Source: Polytrichum commune
Lineage: Eukaryota; Streptophyta; Polytrichopsida; Polytrichales; Polytrichaceae
Reading direction: 5' to 3'
DNA: 64,000 nucleotides
Assembly: GCA_950295325.1 (NCBI GenBank)
Contig: OX485805.1
Location: 20,819,501 to 20,883,500 of the forward strand
Shown: one piece after another, positions 1 through 11,828 of the stretch
How positions within the stretch are numbered: position 1 is the first letter of the stretch
Layout: the number at the start of each line of letters is the position of its first letter
Made by a program: the position numbers and the translations under genes
Notes under the pieces: generated by a model
Databases searched by the model: none
Told to the model about the DNA's origin: nothing
Seen by the model: only the letters and a program-made list of their open reading frames with translations

Positions 1-1074
1 CTCACATGAGCACCATATTTTGAGTAAATGGTAAAGATGCGTGGATATTGGTTGCTCAATAACAATCTTCAGTATCATACTAATATTCAATGAGCTTTTC
101 GTAAAATGCCATAATAAAGGATTATGATATTGGGTGGTTGACACTTATTACAAAAGCCACGATTTACACACATGGTCCAAACTTATCTCACATCAAGAGG
201 AAAACCCTAAGATGCCTTCTTTAGCTCACCCTCAAACAAGAGATGGAGAGTGGTACTTCTCCACCTACACTTGAGGATACTTGGCTTTACCTCGGTCCAT
301 TATTATTGCCTAGTAGTTTTGAAATACAATCTTTTGAAGATGATTATATGACAACAACTTATGTTTGTTGGTGTGCTAAATTTTCTATGCATTCTCTTTT
401 AGTGACATAGATAACAATTTTGTGGATTGGGTAATCATGTTGTACATAAAGTAACACTTTGGTGTTTAAGGTGTATGGACATTGGTGAGGTCTACCCTTC
501 TCATAGGGTTTGCATTGGATGATGTATGCAACACTATAAAAGCAACAAATGTTCATGAAGCTACATGACTCTTCTTGTTTTCTTGCTTGTAACATTGATG
601 TTTGCAAGCAGTTTGGCATTTTGCCATGATTTTGATGTAGCTTAGGATCCTAGTCACCCCATGTGAGGCCAAACCACCCACCCTTATGCGTCCTAGTCCG
701 GGTGAGGGCATGGGGATCACATTCATGTTCACATAACTCCAATTCTTTTTACGTCATTAAACTCCCTTACATTCCACGATAAGATTACAAGCGTTGACAA
801 ACGCTCTTCTCTATTATCACAATCCTAACAACCCCTATCGCGATCCACAATCACTCACATAATAGTTCACCCCCTAATCCCACTATCTAATGCCTCGTGG
901 TCCCATAACTTGCTAATGAACCAATTGTCTAAGTTAATATCATGTAATAACCTAATTAACTAAACTATAACATAATCTAGTGTAACACTATTGGTTCCCC
1001 CCCTTATATCACCTCGGTCTCAACCCCTTAGGCATCTACTTAAATCCCTCGAGGCCCAGCCTTCTCAACTTCGG
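1..1074. other. gene-free stretch, no recognisable feature
   Basis: AT-rich DNA with stops in every frame and no family motif. I see no RNA gene and no clear transposon end. The sequence becomes more C-rich toward the minisatellite that follows. Confidence 0.5.
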
Positions 1075-1575
1075 CAGTTGCCACCAAGGCCCAGCATTGA
1101 TCTCAACTTCGGGAGCTGCCTCCAGGTCCAGCACACACAATTTCGGCAAAGCCTCAAGGTCCAACACCTCAACTTCGGCAGCTGCCTCCAGGTCCAGCAC
1201 ACACAATTTCGGCAAAGCCTCAAGGTCCAACACCTCAACTTCGGCAGCTGCCTCCAGGTCCAGCACACACAATTTCGGCAAAGCCTCAAGGTCCAACACC
1301 TCAACTTCGGCAGCTGCCTCCAGGTCCAACACACACAATTTCGGCAGAGCCTCGAGGTCTAGCACCTCAACTTCGGCATCTGCCCCCATGTCCAGCACTC
1401 ACATTTTCGGCAGATGCTTCAAGGTCCAACACCTCAACTTCGGCAGCTAGCTGCCCCCAGGTCCAGCACTCACATTTTCGGCAGATGCTTCAAGGTCCAG
1501 CACCTCAACTTCGGCAGCTGCCCCCATGTCCAGCACTCACATTTTCGGCAGACGCCTCAAGGTCCAACACTCATC
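1075..1575. repeat. minisatellite, 66-bp unit made of two related 33-bp halves
   Basis: A core such as CTTCGGCAGCTGCC recurs, with alternating half-units ending CCAGGTCCAGCACACACAAT and AAGGTCCAACACCTCAA. The first four 66-bp units are almost identical; later ones drift (CCCCATG in place of CTCCAGG). Because 33 is a multiple of three, several frames on both strands stay open for 90-120 codons. Those open frames are a by-product of the period and give only a repeating peptide, so I do not call a gene. A short GA run follows at about 1597-1611. Confidence 0.93.
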
Positions 1576-1619
1576 AGAGAGGGAGCAAGGGGGGGGAGAG
1601 AGAGAGAGAGACCCAAAGC

Positions 1620-4140
1620 CACACACCCCTTAAACCTTCCCCAACTAAAAATAGATCAAGCCTATCCACTAAACCCTCAACCCCTAAAGCAACACGGGAA
1701 GGCCTCAATTCAAACAATTAAACCCCAAGGCCCTTCCCCTGCTTTCTCAACACACACACTCTCAACTTAATTCAACCAACCCACTAATGCCACTCATCCT
1801 TTAATTAACCACACTAAATAAGCCTAAGGCCTAAAACATAAATCCACACCAAGCCTCACTATTTTTAATCCTTTTTGTTGTTTCAATAACGATGTCAAAT
1901 GCAACTTTGAGTAAATCCTAAGCATAAAACAAATACGAGCAACCATTTTGGGCTCATACCCCACCCAAAGGTTTTGTTGAACAAGTACTAAATGCCTAAA
2001 TTGGGGACAAAATGAGGACATATATTTGTAAGAGGCAAGTAGGAGGCACAAGGTACACCCATATTCCAACTAATGTCATGTTACAATGAAAATGGATGTT
2101 ATACACATGTTATACACATGATCAACAACATCATAAGAGACCTAAAGTTGTACAAAAGTACCTATACAATCTACTCAGGATATACATAAGAAGAAGAATG
2201 TTAATAGCATTTTAGAACTTCCAATATGTTTGCAATTAATTTTGAGAATTTCACCATTGGAATAATGCCCAATGAGAAGCCGGAGGTCTTTGGATCTAAA
2301 GTATATATACCTATTAGATAATCACCAATACACGACTATCTCAAAATTACACCATAGATATGCTATGCCCTAGAAGGTTATTCAATTCTAGAGAAGTATG
2401 ATAGTTTTGGAGATGAAACCCATATCATAAATTGAGTGGAAGAGTAACTTGTCATACACGCATTGAGAAAGTGGGCCCCCTAGAGGAATGTTTGGGTATG
2501 CATTCTCGTTTTATGCCAACTGTATAATCATTGGACTCTTGGCTGAAAGGTATCTCATGAGTGTGATAGGCATAAGATACCTATGAAACGTCAATTATTT
2601 TTTGGATAAAAAATGACTTGCTCTACATTTAATAGAAAAAACAAATGATATTACTAATTTCCACCACATCAAGCCATGTACCAAGTCCTTGTTCATCTTG
2701 AAGGCAATTGTCCTTGAAGTACCTAGTCTTGAAGTGCACAAAATATAGGTTCCAAATCTTTTGAGACCGTGGGCCTAGACCCCACCTCTATCCTAGATCT
2801 TTGTATTCATTCCAAAGTACATCACACCCGATAATTTGTCCTCCCCCCCCCCCCCCTCCTTTTCATCTATAACTAAATGTAAGCCTATGAAGGGACCAAC
2901 AATGATGAAGTTAAACGTAGCTCAATGCTCAATAGTGTTGTTGTAATGTTTGTGCAAGGTAAACTTTTGCACATGTGAGCCCAAAATGGTGCCCACATGT
3001 GTGGTTAACTTCAAAAGTTATTAGGAGTTGGTCCTTTTTTATTGTGATTGCTATTTCAAAACTAAAAAGAGTGTAACCCTTGGGGTTAGTGTGTTTTTGG
3101 GTTAACAAGTGATTTACGTCATTTGTGTGTTGAGAGAGGGTTAGTGTTAATTAGATTTAGTTAAAGTAGTGGTAGTTAGTACTTTTGTTATTAGAAAAAG
3201 GGATGTGAGCTAGGGGGCTTAAGGTTGGGATAGGTGTCCGAATTAGGCGTGGAGGCTGCCCACATTGGGATCGGGGTTGGTTGGATTAGGCTATAGCCTT
3301 GTCCGAATTAGGTAAGTGGCAAGCTTGCAGGGCGTGAGAACTCGGAATTCTTGGAATGGATCAGCATCGAGATAGGCAGTGGCGGCAGCCACTAAAAATT
3401 CTTGGCTTCTCTTTTCGGTTTTCTATCTTCGAAGTCCCTGGAGTGTTGAGGTTGGCTCCGAAGGAGTTGAGCTGGGATTGAACCCTGGCTCCGAAGGCGA
3501 GCTAGGATTGAGCATGGGCTCCGAGGTAGGCGAGCTGGGACTGAGCCTGGTCTCAGAAGGCAAGCCACACCATGCGGGCTGGCTAGGCACTAGTTGAACC
3601 CCCCGGTGTGGCCATGATATGAGGCAAGGATAGTGGACAATTCAAGGCTATACAAATGAATCAAACCTTTGACCTCATGAGTTCAACTACATAACTCTCA
3701 TGTGGATATTTTTAAGACATCCCGATCCATAATTCTTCCGCTATGTAAGTATATCCTACAAGTTGGAAGGGCCCACAAACCCACCCCGAATTACTCTTGT
3801 GAAAAGAAAGTAGTGCGATGGATTCTTGATGACATAGATGTTTCAACGCATCGCTTCTCTATGGAATTGCACCCTAAGCTTTATGAAGTCGGCATGCATG
3901 CAAAATCACGAATAAGATGAAAGAATGAGAAATGTCTTCACCACGAGTCCAAATTCCTCACGGCAATTTGTCCTTTGTGTTTTCACCCTTGCTTGTTAAT
4001 AAGTGTTTGTGCCTTGCATCCATGGGAAGTGGGCCCTTTCTAAGCACGTGCCCACACTAAACTCACCAAAGGTGAAAATGCAACTAAATACATTATAATA
4101 TACGAACTACCCTATAAGTTGACTCAACTCCTCTATCAAC
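1620..4140. other. gene-free repeat-like DNA with poly-C run and short tandem repeat
   Basis: No gene was recognised. Near 2850-2866 there is a run of about 15 C. At 3453-3566 a 45-50 bp unit with the core GGCTCCGAAGG and GAGCTGGGA recurs about three times and leaves a short open frame that looks like repeat rather than gene. The stretch from about 2975 contains GTGAGCCCAAAA and GGTGCCCACAT, which recur near 63283 and may mark a dispersed element. Confidence 0.5.
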
Positions 4141-4149
4141 ATCAAAGGC

Positions 4150-4690
4150 CATGAATCAATATTGTGGAACCCAATTAGGATCGAATAGTCACAAGCCTCT
4201 GGGAGGTAGAGGCTATGGATTTTATCACATCCTTTTTAATCTCATAACTATTGGTGGAGCATGCCTCAAAGAACAAAACATCCTAGCTCCGCCCAAATTA
4301 GAAGATAAAATCAACCACATTACAACACAATATTTTTACATTCAACGTATATGACTCCATAGGTAGTACAAGAGACTTTGGAGGAGCCAATGGGAACCCA
4401 ATTGGGATGAATTTACTGAAAACCTACAAAGGGGTAGGTTTTTACCACACCACCTTTCAAGTTGTGGTAAGATTGGTGGAGGCCCAACTCATGGCCCGAT
4501 CACACTAAATTTTCCGTCTAGTTCTAACCGTGAAATTGTTGGGGTTTATGTTGAGAAATAGATGTTGGCCCATCACTTTTCACACTATAATTATAGCCGG
4601 ATATGCCGGTGGATGGTGTCAAAATTGGTTGGTGTGATCAACCCCTTGATGAGCAAGTTAGCAACACATTCGCCCTCCCTCCGCCAATCT
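4150..4690. repeat. dispersed repeat with an internal ~230-bp duplication
   Basis: The block around 4155-4260 (GGAACCCAATTAGGATC, then TTGGTGGAGCATGCC) is repeated in diverged form around 4387-4490 (GGAACCCAATTGGGATG, then TTGGTGGAGGCCCAA). The part at 4530-4690 also matches, on the opposite strand, the stretch at about 14285-14470; both hold GTGAAAAGTGATGGGCCAA or its reverse complement. The repeat class is unknown and no coding domain is visible. Confidence 0.65.
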
Positions 4691-4699
4691 CACCAAGGT

Positions 4700-6320
4700 A
4701 AAGATCTCCGGTAAAAAAATTGCCTTCCAATCATGTTCATTTACACTACTATGGGGCCTGTAATCCTAATTTTGGAGCCAAATGTGCTTAAAAGAGCAAG
4801 GTCATGTTATGATGTAGTTTATTAAATTTATATATAAACACAAGAGGTGCTTGACCACTTGGCTAGTTTCCATCAAGTATAGAGACAATTTCATGATTAG
4901 GAATCAAACTGCCAACCACTCCGTTCAGTTTGGGTACCTTTCCACTATCATTTGGTAGTTTAGGGTCATCTCAGGCCATGTTATGGAATAGTTGAGCGTA
5001 TTCTTAGATCATACAAGACATGTGGAGGGTCTAGCTCAAAGGAAAAGATATCACAACTAGCCTACGAGAACCAAAATCACTCACTTGTTAAGTTTACATT
5101 TTATCTTGTACTTCATTCTCTTGTGTTCTTTTCACATTCTGTTTCAAAACACCTACCTTCTTTTTTCTTTTTGTTGGAGGGGGGGGGGGTGGGGGTGGGG
5201 GTGGGGAGGAAACCTACCCCTATAACTTTGTTGGCAATTTATCCTAGTTTGACCCCACTAGACTAATTCGGAGTCTATGACCTAGGTGCAAGCATGGTAA
5301 AGTGGACCCAAAAAGTGATATGATAAACTAAAACCATAACTCTTTTGGTCAAAGGCCTAAAAGTAGTAGCAAAGTGTTGTTTAAATTGGATATTATTCAT
5401 GATGACCCTTATTGTTGTGTTAAATACTCAAATGTAAAATACCAAGTTGAGATCTTCAAAACCTATCATTAAAAGTGATGATTTGAGCCAAATATATATA
5501 TATATATAAAATGATGATGAATTTTTTTTTGTTAAATTTGGTTTTAGAAATAAAGTGGATGACCTTAAATATTCAAAAGTTATATATTTTTCATATTCCT
5601 TGAATTCATTATTCATTTGAGGGCATCATCACAAAACTTTGCAAAATACTATCAACTTAATGTAGTTTTATCATACTTTAAACAAACTTTGGATAATTAC
5701 TTGTTCAATTTCACCTACCTCATGTGACAACACGGCCCGCCGTGTTAAACTTTTTTTGGATAACGGGCTCACATTCATGCCGGTACGTTGTACGGGCGTA
5801 ATTTTTCTTTTCTTTCTTCAATTTCACCTACTTGCACACCACTTGCATGGTCTTCTAAAATATGTAGATTTTTATTGGAATTAGTTTTTTCATGAAAAAA
5901 ATCTTGGCTTTGTATATATGTATATATATGTATATATATAACGCCTATGATTTTTTTCACAAGATTCAAAGTTAGTGTTGGTTTTGAATTACTTTCACTT
6001 AATACTAGGCATGGATCATGAGTTTCCCACTTCACCATGCCTGCACCCAACCCAATTTAGAGGTTAGCTTGGCTAAAATAAGAAACAATTGATCTCTACA
6101 TAGATACTAACATTTTCACCCTCTCCCTCGGTAGGTGTTGTGAACATGTAAACAATATTCTGCCTTCCAAATCCAACTTGGGGTGAGAGAGAAATATCAC
6201 AAAGGAATGCACCTTTCAATCACCCAAAACAAAAGCCTTGCACTAATTTGCACTCTAGAGGCTACCTTTTAAAGTCAAGTAACACCAAAAGGAGCTTCAA
6301 AGACACCATATTAGTTTAGT
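4700..6320. other. gene-free stretch with simple-sequence runs
   Basis: No gene recognised. It holds a G-rich run at 5177-5207, a short TA repeat near 5492-5509 and a TATATATG repeat near 5917-5940. The open frames here are short and low in complexity. Confidence 0.5.
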
Positions 6321-6486
6321 TGAAGTCATTTGAGATGAATAAACCACAAAAATATCTCCTAGAGGATGAAGTTTTATCTTGGACAAATGAGAGGTATGCT
6401 TATATGCAACAAATCCCTTTCGACAACCCAATTTGGCGTAAGAAATTGGGTGCATGCCTCAAAGAGAAGGACTTGTTGCATTTGAG

Positions 6487-6686
6487 CATCCCTCTCATCC
6501 ATCCAATATCAGAACTAGCCCCCCTATAGGTTTATCGTTGATCCTTCTCAAATGACTTGGACTAGAGTAATTTGATGCCTTTGAAGCTAATTGTAATGTC
6601 AAATTGACTAAAATTAATAAACCTCTAGGTCGCATACTATTTCATGGGTTTTATGTTGGATGAATGAGAGATATGCTCATATGCTT
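6487..6686. mobile_element. MITE with ~26-bp terminal inverted repeats
   Basis: The left end, GAGCATCCCTCTCATCCATC, is nearly the reverse complement of the right end, GGATGAATGAGAGATATGCTC, so about 200 bp lies between imperfect inverted repeats. Another member of the family is at 55371-55561, and part of one (ATGAGAGGTATGCTTATATG) lies just upstream at 6387-6408. It is non-coding. I could not identify a clean target-site duplication, so the superfamily is unassigned. Confidence 0.65.
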
Positions 6687-6699
6687 CAATTTCCGTTCC

Positions 6700-8410
6700 C
6701 TGACTTTGCAAACCTTGGCTTTTAAGTACATAGTTCACTATTCAATGAAAATAATAAGTGACTGATTTAAATATTCAGCTGGCTCAACATTACTCAACGT
6801 CGTGAGTTCATAACATTATTCAACTCCACACAACCATTCCATTTTGAAATGAAATGGCAGGGGAGGGGGGGGGGGAGTAAACTTATGCAAGGGAAATTTG
6901 GGTAAACACATATTCTTAGTATGTGCAAAGTAAAATGGATTTAGTCGCCTAATGACATTCTGGTGGTGGTGCTAGTGGACCTATCATAGTTGCCACATTT
7001 GCGACCTGCAAACAACGGGTTCAAATCTTGCACCCAAACAACTGCAACGAAGGCGATTTCCAAAGTTCCACAAATTCTATGTGCAAGTACTAACGTTCAC
7101 ATTGCGAATTGGAAGGGTGGTTGCTTTAGGACGTGTTTAAGGAGGGCACATTGGAGGGTTGAAGCTAGGGCTCCAATTCTTGCAAAGGAAGGTCGAACTC
7201 CTTCCTTTGAATCTCACACACTGTCCTCATTTCGGAGGAGGGTCGTAAATGGGCGCATAGGAGGGTTGTGCGTCGGTAAAGGGTCTGGGTTGGGGTCGGT
7301 CCTTCCGAGTGGTTTATTCATGCTAAATACGGTGTATTTTATAGTTTTCAAACTTCTGATGACATGCATGTTTCCGAACCCACCCACCCACCTATTCTAT
7401 TCTATTCTATTCTGTTCTGGTGGGGTTGGGGAAACTAATGTGATGTTTGTTCCGTGGGCTGTGGAAATATAACAAGGGGATGATGGGAGTGGCACGGTGA
7501 CTGGGAAAAGGAAACAAATAAGAGAAAGAGCGCAAGATATCCAGCCCTGCCTACGAAGGCGGCAGAGTGTGGTACTTGGTAGAAAGGGTAATTAGGAGGA
7601 CAGGGAGGAGGCAGGCCGTAGAGTCGTAGACTAGTCTCGAGTCGGCGGGAGCTCGCGGTTCCCTCCGAAAACTTGCTTTATGCCTTGTAACAGACAGACA
7701 GACAGCCGAGCCAAGCTCGGAGGCTTCTGATCATTCCTTCATCACAGACAACCAGAAACTTTTTGAGTTTTGCGCATGCGGCGGACTATGTTACTATGTT
7801 TGTGTAGCACAGCAGTTTTGTCGCTTGTTGTTCTCATCATCTCAACAACAGTCACACTTATTTAGCTTTCTTACCTACGGCACTGTGCGTGCTCGCCCGC
7901 GTGCTCGTTTGTTGCTGGTGCTGCTCGACGGAGAAAGAGGACGGGCAAAAGTTAGATGGGGGGGAAGGGGAGACGTGATGATCATCAACTTCAAGTGCCG
8001 GGAGGGAGGATGATTTCTCAACTTGTGAGAAGAGGGAGGATGTGAGAGGGGATGATGTGGCAGTTAAAAAGTTAATCTCAGGCTAATTGGAAGTTTGCAT
8101 TTTGTGCTTGTGTTGACGTTGTTCGATCTGCACAGTGTAACCGGCGGGCCCCCCGACTTTGTAAGTGTGTTTTTATTTCTCTTAGAAACCTGTTCTGGTG
8201 GTTAGTGATGCTGCCGGCCGTCTAGTGATTCCTTCCTTCTGATCTCGATCTGTCTGTATTGTGCCTGCTCTCTGAGATGTTCTGACTGAGCGCTGATGCG
8301 TTTGTGGGCCGCGTTTGAGATTTATTCCTCATCCTTGTGCTAACAAAAAAAGGGAGGCAAAAATGTTGCTGTTTTGGGAGGCTAAGGAGTGGACCACCGC
8401 GATTGAGAAC

Positions 8411-8463
<53 letters not shown>

Positions 8464-8835
8464 TACTCGTTCAGTCAGGAAAGTACTAGAAGTTTGTGCC
8501 CAGATTCATGCTGCACGATGTGGTAGATGGATGGGATAGTGATTCTGAATTATGGTGTTTGGTGGGGTGGTTAGTGGATCCTTAGCTTGCCTCTTTCTCT
8601 TTCTCCTAATTCCTGTGCCTGGGATATTATAAGCAGCAGCAGGAGCAGTCTGCAGTGTGGCCAGAGCCTTGCTGCTAAGTTTCATGGGATCAGTGAGGAG
8701 TGTTTTGTGTTACGGTAGGTAATGGTGTGTGTTTGTTTATTTGCCAATCACCAATTTATAGTGTGTGGTGATGGATATTGTGTTGTGTTATACTTCGGAT
8801 GATAAAGGTGACCTGAGCAGCGATCCGCGAGCAGA
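6700..8835. other. intergenic region upstream of a predicted gene, microsatellite-rich
   Basis: No supported gene. Features are a G run near 6863-6876, a (TTCTA)n tract near 7397-7421, a CAGA tract near 7691-7706 and a long (GA)n at 8417-8460. From about 7500 the DNA is richer in G+C than the first 6 kb, as expected near a transcription start, but no single start signal is convincing. A possible A-box (TGGTGCTAGTGG, 6970) and B-box-like GGTTCAAATC (7019) are too far apart for a normal tRNA. Confidence 0.45.
8417..8460. repeat. (GA)n microsatellite
   Basis: About 22 uninterrupted GA units. The run creates an artificial Arg-Glu repeat in one frame. Confidence 0.97.
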
Positions 8836-11828
8836 ATGAAGCGCCATCGAGATATTTCCCCGGGACCTGCCACGAGTGCCATAGGCCATTCGAGGTCGTC
8901 CAGACCGGTTTATCGTGAAGGACATCATCACCAGACTAATTTTGTCGACACCAAACCGTGCAGACCACCCCTATGTGCGTGTAAGCAAGTCTTAAATTTA
9001 TCACTCTCACGCTAGCTGCTGATGTCCATATATATAAAACTAAACTCCATGGTTGACAAAACTATGCTAACTTAGTGCATGTCGGCTTCCTGGTCGTCGT
9101 GGGATCATCGCGAGTAGGTAGAAATTGCCTACTTTATTGTCGTACATGTTAATCTTGCCCAAGGGTTCTGGAGATCACGAGATACATTTGGTGCATCAGG
9201 CAAGTCTTAGTGAGGCACTCGGCTCGTAAATAGTACTGTGCAGACTGTCGGCACAGACTCCATGGTTGACAACTAGTGCATGGCGGGCTTCAGCTTTGTG
9301 AGCGTATCATCGCGTGTAGAAACTTAGCCTTACTGTCTTGCCTGAAGGTTTACGATCGTCACAACAAGTACAAGTAGTAATAGTAGTAGTAGTAGTAGTA
9401 GTAAGAAGGGCGATACATGTACTTAACCCATTGGAATTGACCAGGTGGATATATTTGCAGAGCTTCCAGACCACCCTGAAGATATGCGTGTAGGCAAGTC
9501 TTAACACACTCGGCTACCTACCTAGTATATAGTATATCTTGCAGCCTGTCACAAACTCCAGTGGCTACAAGCGCAGGCCTCCTGCATGGTTGTGGGCAGA
9601 TCGCGTGTAGAAATTACGTGCTTGCTTATACACACACACACACACACATGTGTGTGTGTGTGTGTGTGTGTATTCCTGCCTGACGGTTTTGGTCAATAGA
9701 CACATGTCCACCATCATCAGCCCAGCTAGCTACCCACGGAGTAGGTGATGCATGTGGCATTGAGCAGCTGGTGATATGTGCAGAGTTTCCAGACCACTCC
9801 TACGTGCCTGTAATTAAAGAAGCCTTAATGCACTCGGTTAGTTGTATATATTTTGCAGCCTGTCAACGAACTCCAATGGCTGACTAGCGCAGAAAGGACT
9901 TTATGTTTGTGGGCAGATGGATCGCCTGTAGGATATGCCTACTTATTTATATATGTGTATATATATCTATATCTATCTATCTATCTATATATAAATATGT
10001 TCTTACCCGCGGGTTCTGTTCATGAGATACATGTGCACCCACCCAGGCTGGAATGATAGGTTGATGCTTAAGCTTAGTACATTGGAATTCGCATTGAGCA
10101 GGTGGTCATATTTGCTATATGTGATTGATATTCTCGGCAGAATGACATGAGGTGAATCGATTGATGGACGCATGTAAGGTGATGTGCAGGCCCTGCGGTG
10201 TCCCATGCTGCTGATCATCATCAGGCGCCAGCGGAAGCCATGTGGTACCAGCAGCCGCAAGGATATTGGGTGCAACCTGCTGGCCCTGGGTGTCAGCAAC
10301 AGTTGGTGGCATGGCCGTGGCTGCAGCCCAGCACATGGCATTACGCTCCGGTGCCCCCACCACCCCCTTTCTGGAACCCTTACTCTTGGCCGGCTCCTCC
10401 ACCACCAAGCTCTTGGTATTACTGCGGCCATGCTGCAGCTTCTGCTGCTGCCCCAGCTCCACCTGCCACCTTCTGGCCTCCACCTCCGACCTGCTGCATG
10501 GATCAGCCGGCCCCTCTCGACACAAGTTGTTGTTGCCAACAATGTTATCCGTCTCCCACAACCCATTGCTTCTATCAGCCAGGCTGCATGGAACCACAAG
10601 GTACACTGAGATATTGTATGTAGTGTCACCAACTATATTTGTCTTGCTCAATACTAATTGTAAAGTGCTCGTGTAGTGCCACCAACACTAAATATAAACA
10701 CTAACATTCTGTGTCATGCTTGGACATTATATATTTACAATGTTGCAATTACTGTCGCTTACTAAGTGATTTTCCATCCAAATCTCAAGCATCCACGACA
10801 GTATTGCATTATGGAAATCTTAGGATGCATAGTATACCAAACTTTGTTCTAATAATTGGCATGGTTTTCATGGATAATGCCACAGAAGAGTGGACGAGCA
10901 AGAGCAAGCACAAGCACAAGCACGCAGCTGCACATCAGCAGCCCCGCGGAGCAGGTAGGGTTTGAGCAGTGAATGTCCTAAAAGTAACTTGGGGATGACA
11001 GTACTTGTAAACTTATTGATAAGAAGTGTCATCCCACAATGACATAAAATACCTTATGACACTAAATACAATACTTAGTGTAGTAACTTATAACAAGCTT
11101 GGCAATGTCTCTCATATAGGACTGTTCACACAGGGTTAAGGTGGCCACCTTGAAACGGTGACCAACATGTAATGCAGTTAATGTTCATTTCAAGTTGGTC
11201 ACTGCTGAATGAGCTAGTTACCCATTGGCTAGTCCGTGAGCCCTTCAAAATAGCAGGTGGTACAACCTTGGCAATGGCTGTCATACAGGATTGATTACAC
11301 ATGATTGACGTAGCCTGCCCCAAATGCTGACCAACATGTAGTGTAATTACTGCTCATGTAATTAAGTCCAGTTGGTCACTGCTGAATGTGCCAATTACCT
11401 ATTGCCTATTCCATGAGGCCTTGAGAACAGAAGGTGGTGCAAGGTTGGCAATGTCTGTCACACATGACTGGTCGCACAGGGTTAAGGTTGCCTGCTCAAA
11501 ATAGTGATCAACATGTAATGGCATTATTATTCATTTCATGTTTGTCACTGTCGGAAGTGAGATAATTGCCCATTGCTCGTCACTTCGAGTTGGCATATAG
11601 CTCTCTCGTGTGCGAGTGAGTCTTGTATAATATCATGTCCTGATCTCACACCACTGATATTGGTTCATGTGGTAATGACAGACGTTCTGAAGCTAATCCG
11701 TCTGATGTGGCAGGGAAGTGATCATCAATATTGGGTGGTGTTGTGTAGATGGCGATGATGACGTTCTTGTGAAGAGGGAGGTTGCGGAGGATAGTTTTTT
11801 CACAATGCTGCCTCTACAGGGACGCTGA
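8836..11828 (+). CDS. predicted four-exon gene, Pro/Trp/Cys-rich protein of unknown function
   Basis: Four exons join in one frame: 8836-8980, 10190-10600, 10886-10954 and 11749-11828. All introns are GT-AG and every phase fits, giving 234 residues. The start is the ATG at 8836, read as MKRHRDISPGP; an upstream AG directly before it leaves open a further 5' exon. Exon 2 codes a low-complexity stretch full of Pro, Trp, Tyr, Gln and Cys, with motifs such as PVPPPPPFWNPYSW and SCCCQQCYPS. Exon 3 gives a basic tract (TSKSKHKHKH). Exon 4 gives an acidic tail (GDDDVLVKREVAEDS) ending LPLQGR and a stop. I do not recognise the family. The basic and acidic tracts would suit a nuclear or scaffold protein, which is inference only. 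Introns 1 and 3 hold tandem duplications. The main risk is that this is a chance chain of splice sites. Confidence 0.5.
8981..10130. repeat. degenerate tandem duplication (~215-325 bp, four copies) in intron 1
   Basis: A block recurs with the landmarks AAGTCTTA, ACTCGGCT, TTGCAGCCTGTC, CCATGGTTGACAA, ATCGCGTGTAGAAA and TTCCAGACCAC. The AAGTCTTA landmark falls at about 8986, 9203, 9497 and 9821 (AGCCTTA in the last). Different simple repeats expanded inside individual copies: (TAG)n near 9378-9402, (AC)n(GT)n near 9630-9672 and TATC/TATA near 9955-9990. The block lies wholly within the first intron of the predicted gene. Confidence 0.75.
9632..9671. repeat. palindromic (AC)n(GT)n microsatellite
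   Basis: About ten AC units run directly into about ten GT units, forming a perfect inverted repeat able to fold into a hairpin about 20 bp long. Confidence 0.95.
10986..11085 (-). mobile_element. MITE-like fragment, second copy at 56086-56155
   Basis: Read on the minus strand, this has a palindromic head (CACTAAG-TATTG-TATTTAGTG) followed by ATTTTATGTCA and GGATGACACTTCT. The same order occurs at 56086-56155 on the plus strand. It lies in intron 3 of the predicted gene. It is non-coding and probably one end of an element in the ATTTAGTG-ended family described at 18994 and 38131. Confidence 0.55.
11094..11590. repeat. three-copy tandem repeat, ~170-177 bp, in intron 3
   Basis: Copies begin near 11094, 11263 and 11440 with CAAGCTTGGCAATG or a variant. 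Each goes on through CACAGGGTTAAGG, GACCAACATGTAATG and GTTGGTCACTGCTGAA. The copies differ by substitutions and small indels. It lies between exons 3 and 4 of the predicted gene and has no coding sense. Confidence 0.85.

Noticed and set aside
1036-1398. Long open frames on both strands across the minisatellite
   Set aside because: They follow from a stop-free 33-bp period and give only a repeated peptide; no start context, introns or known domain.
6970-7030. A-box and B-box-like motifs suggesting a tRNA or SINE head
   Set aside because: Spacing is about 50 nt and no cloverleaf can be drawn; no second copy was seen in the window.
6990-7472. 160-codon open frame
   Set aside because: No domain, mixed composition, runs through a (TTCTA)n tract and contains a repeat-like head; not convincing as a gene.
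8315-8539. Open frame with an Arg-Glu repeat
   Set aside because: The repeat is the (GA)n microsatellite read as codons; flanking codons show no family.
10003-10632. 209-codon minus-strand frame and two other plus frames over the Pro-rich exon
   Set aside because: Shadow frames of a C/G-rich exon. Only the frame used in the four-exon model has matching splice phases on both sides.
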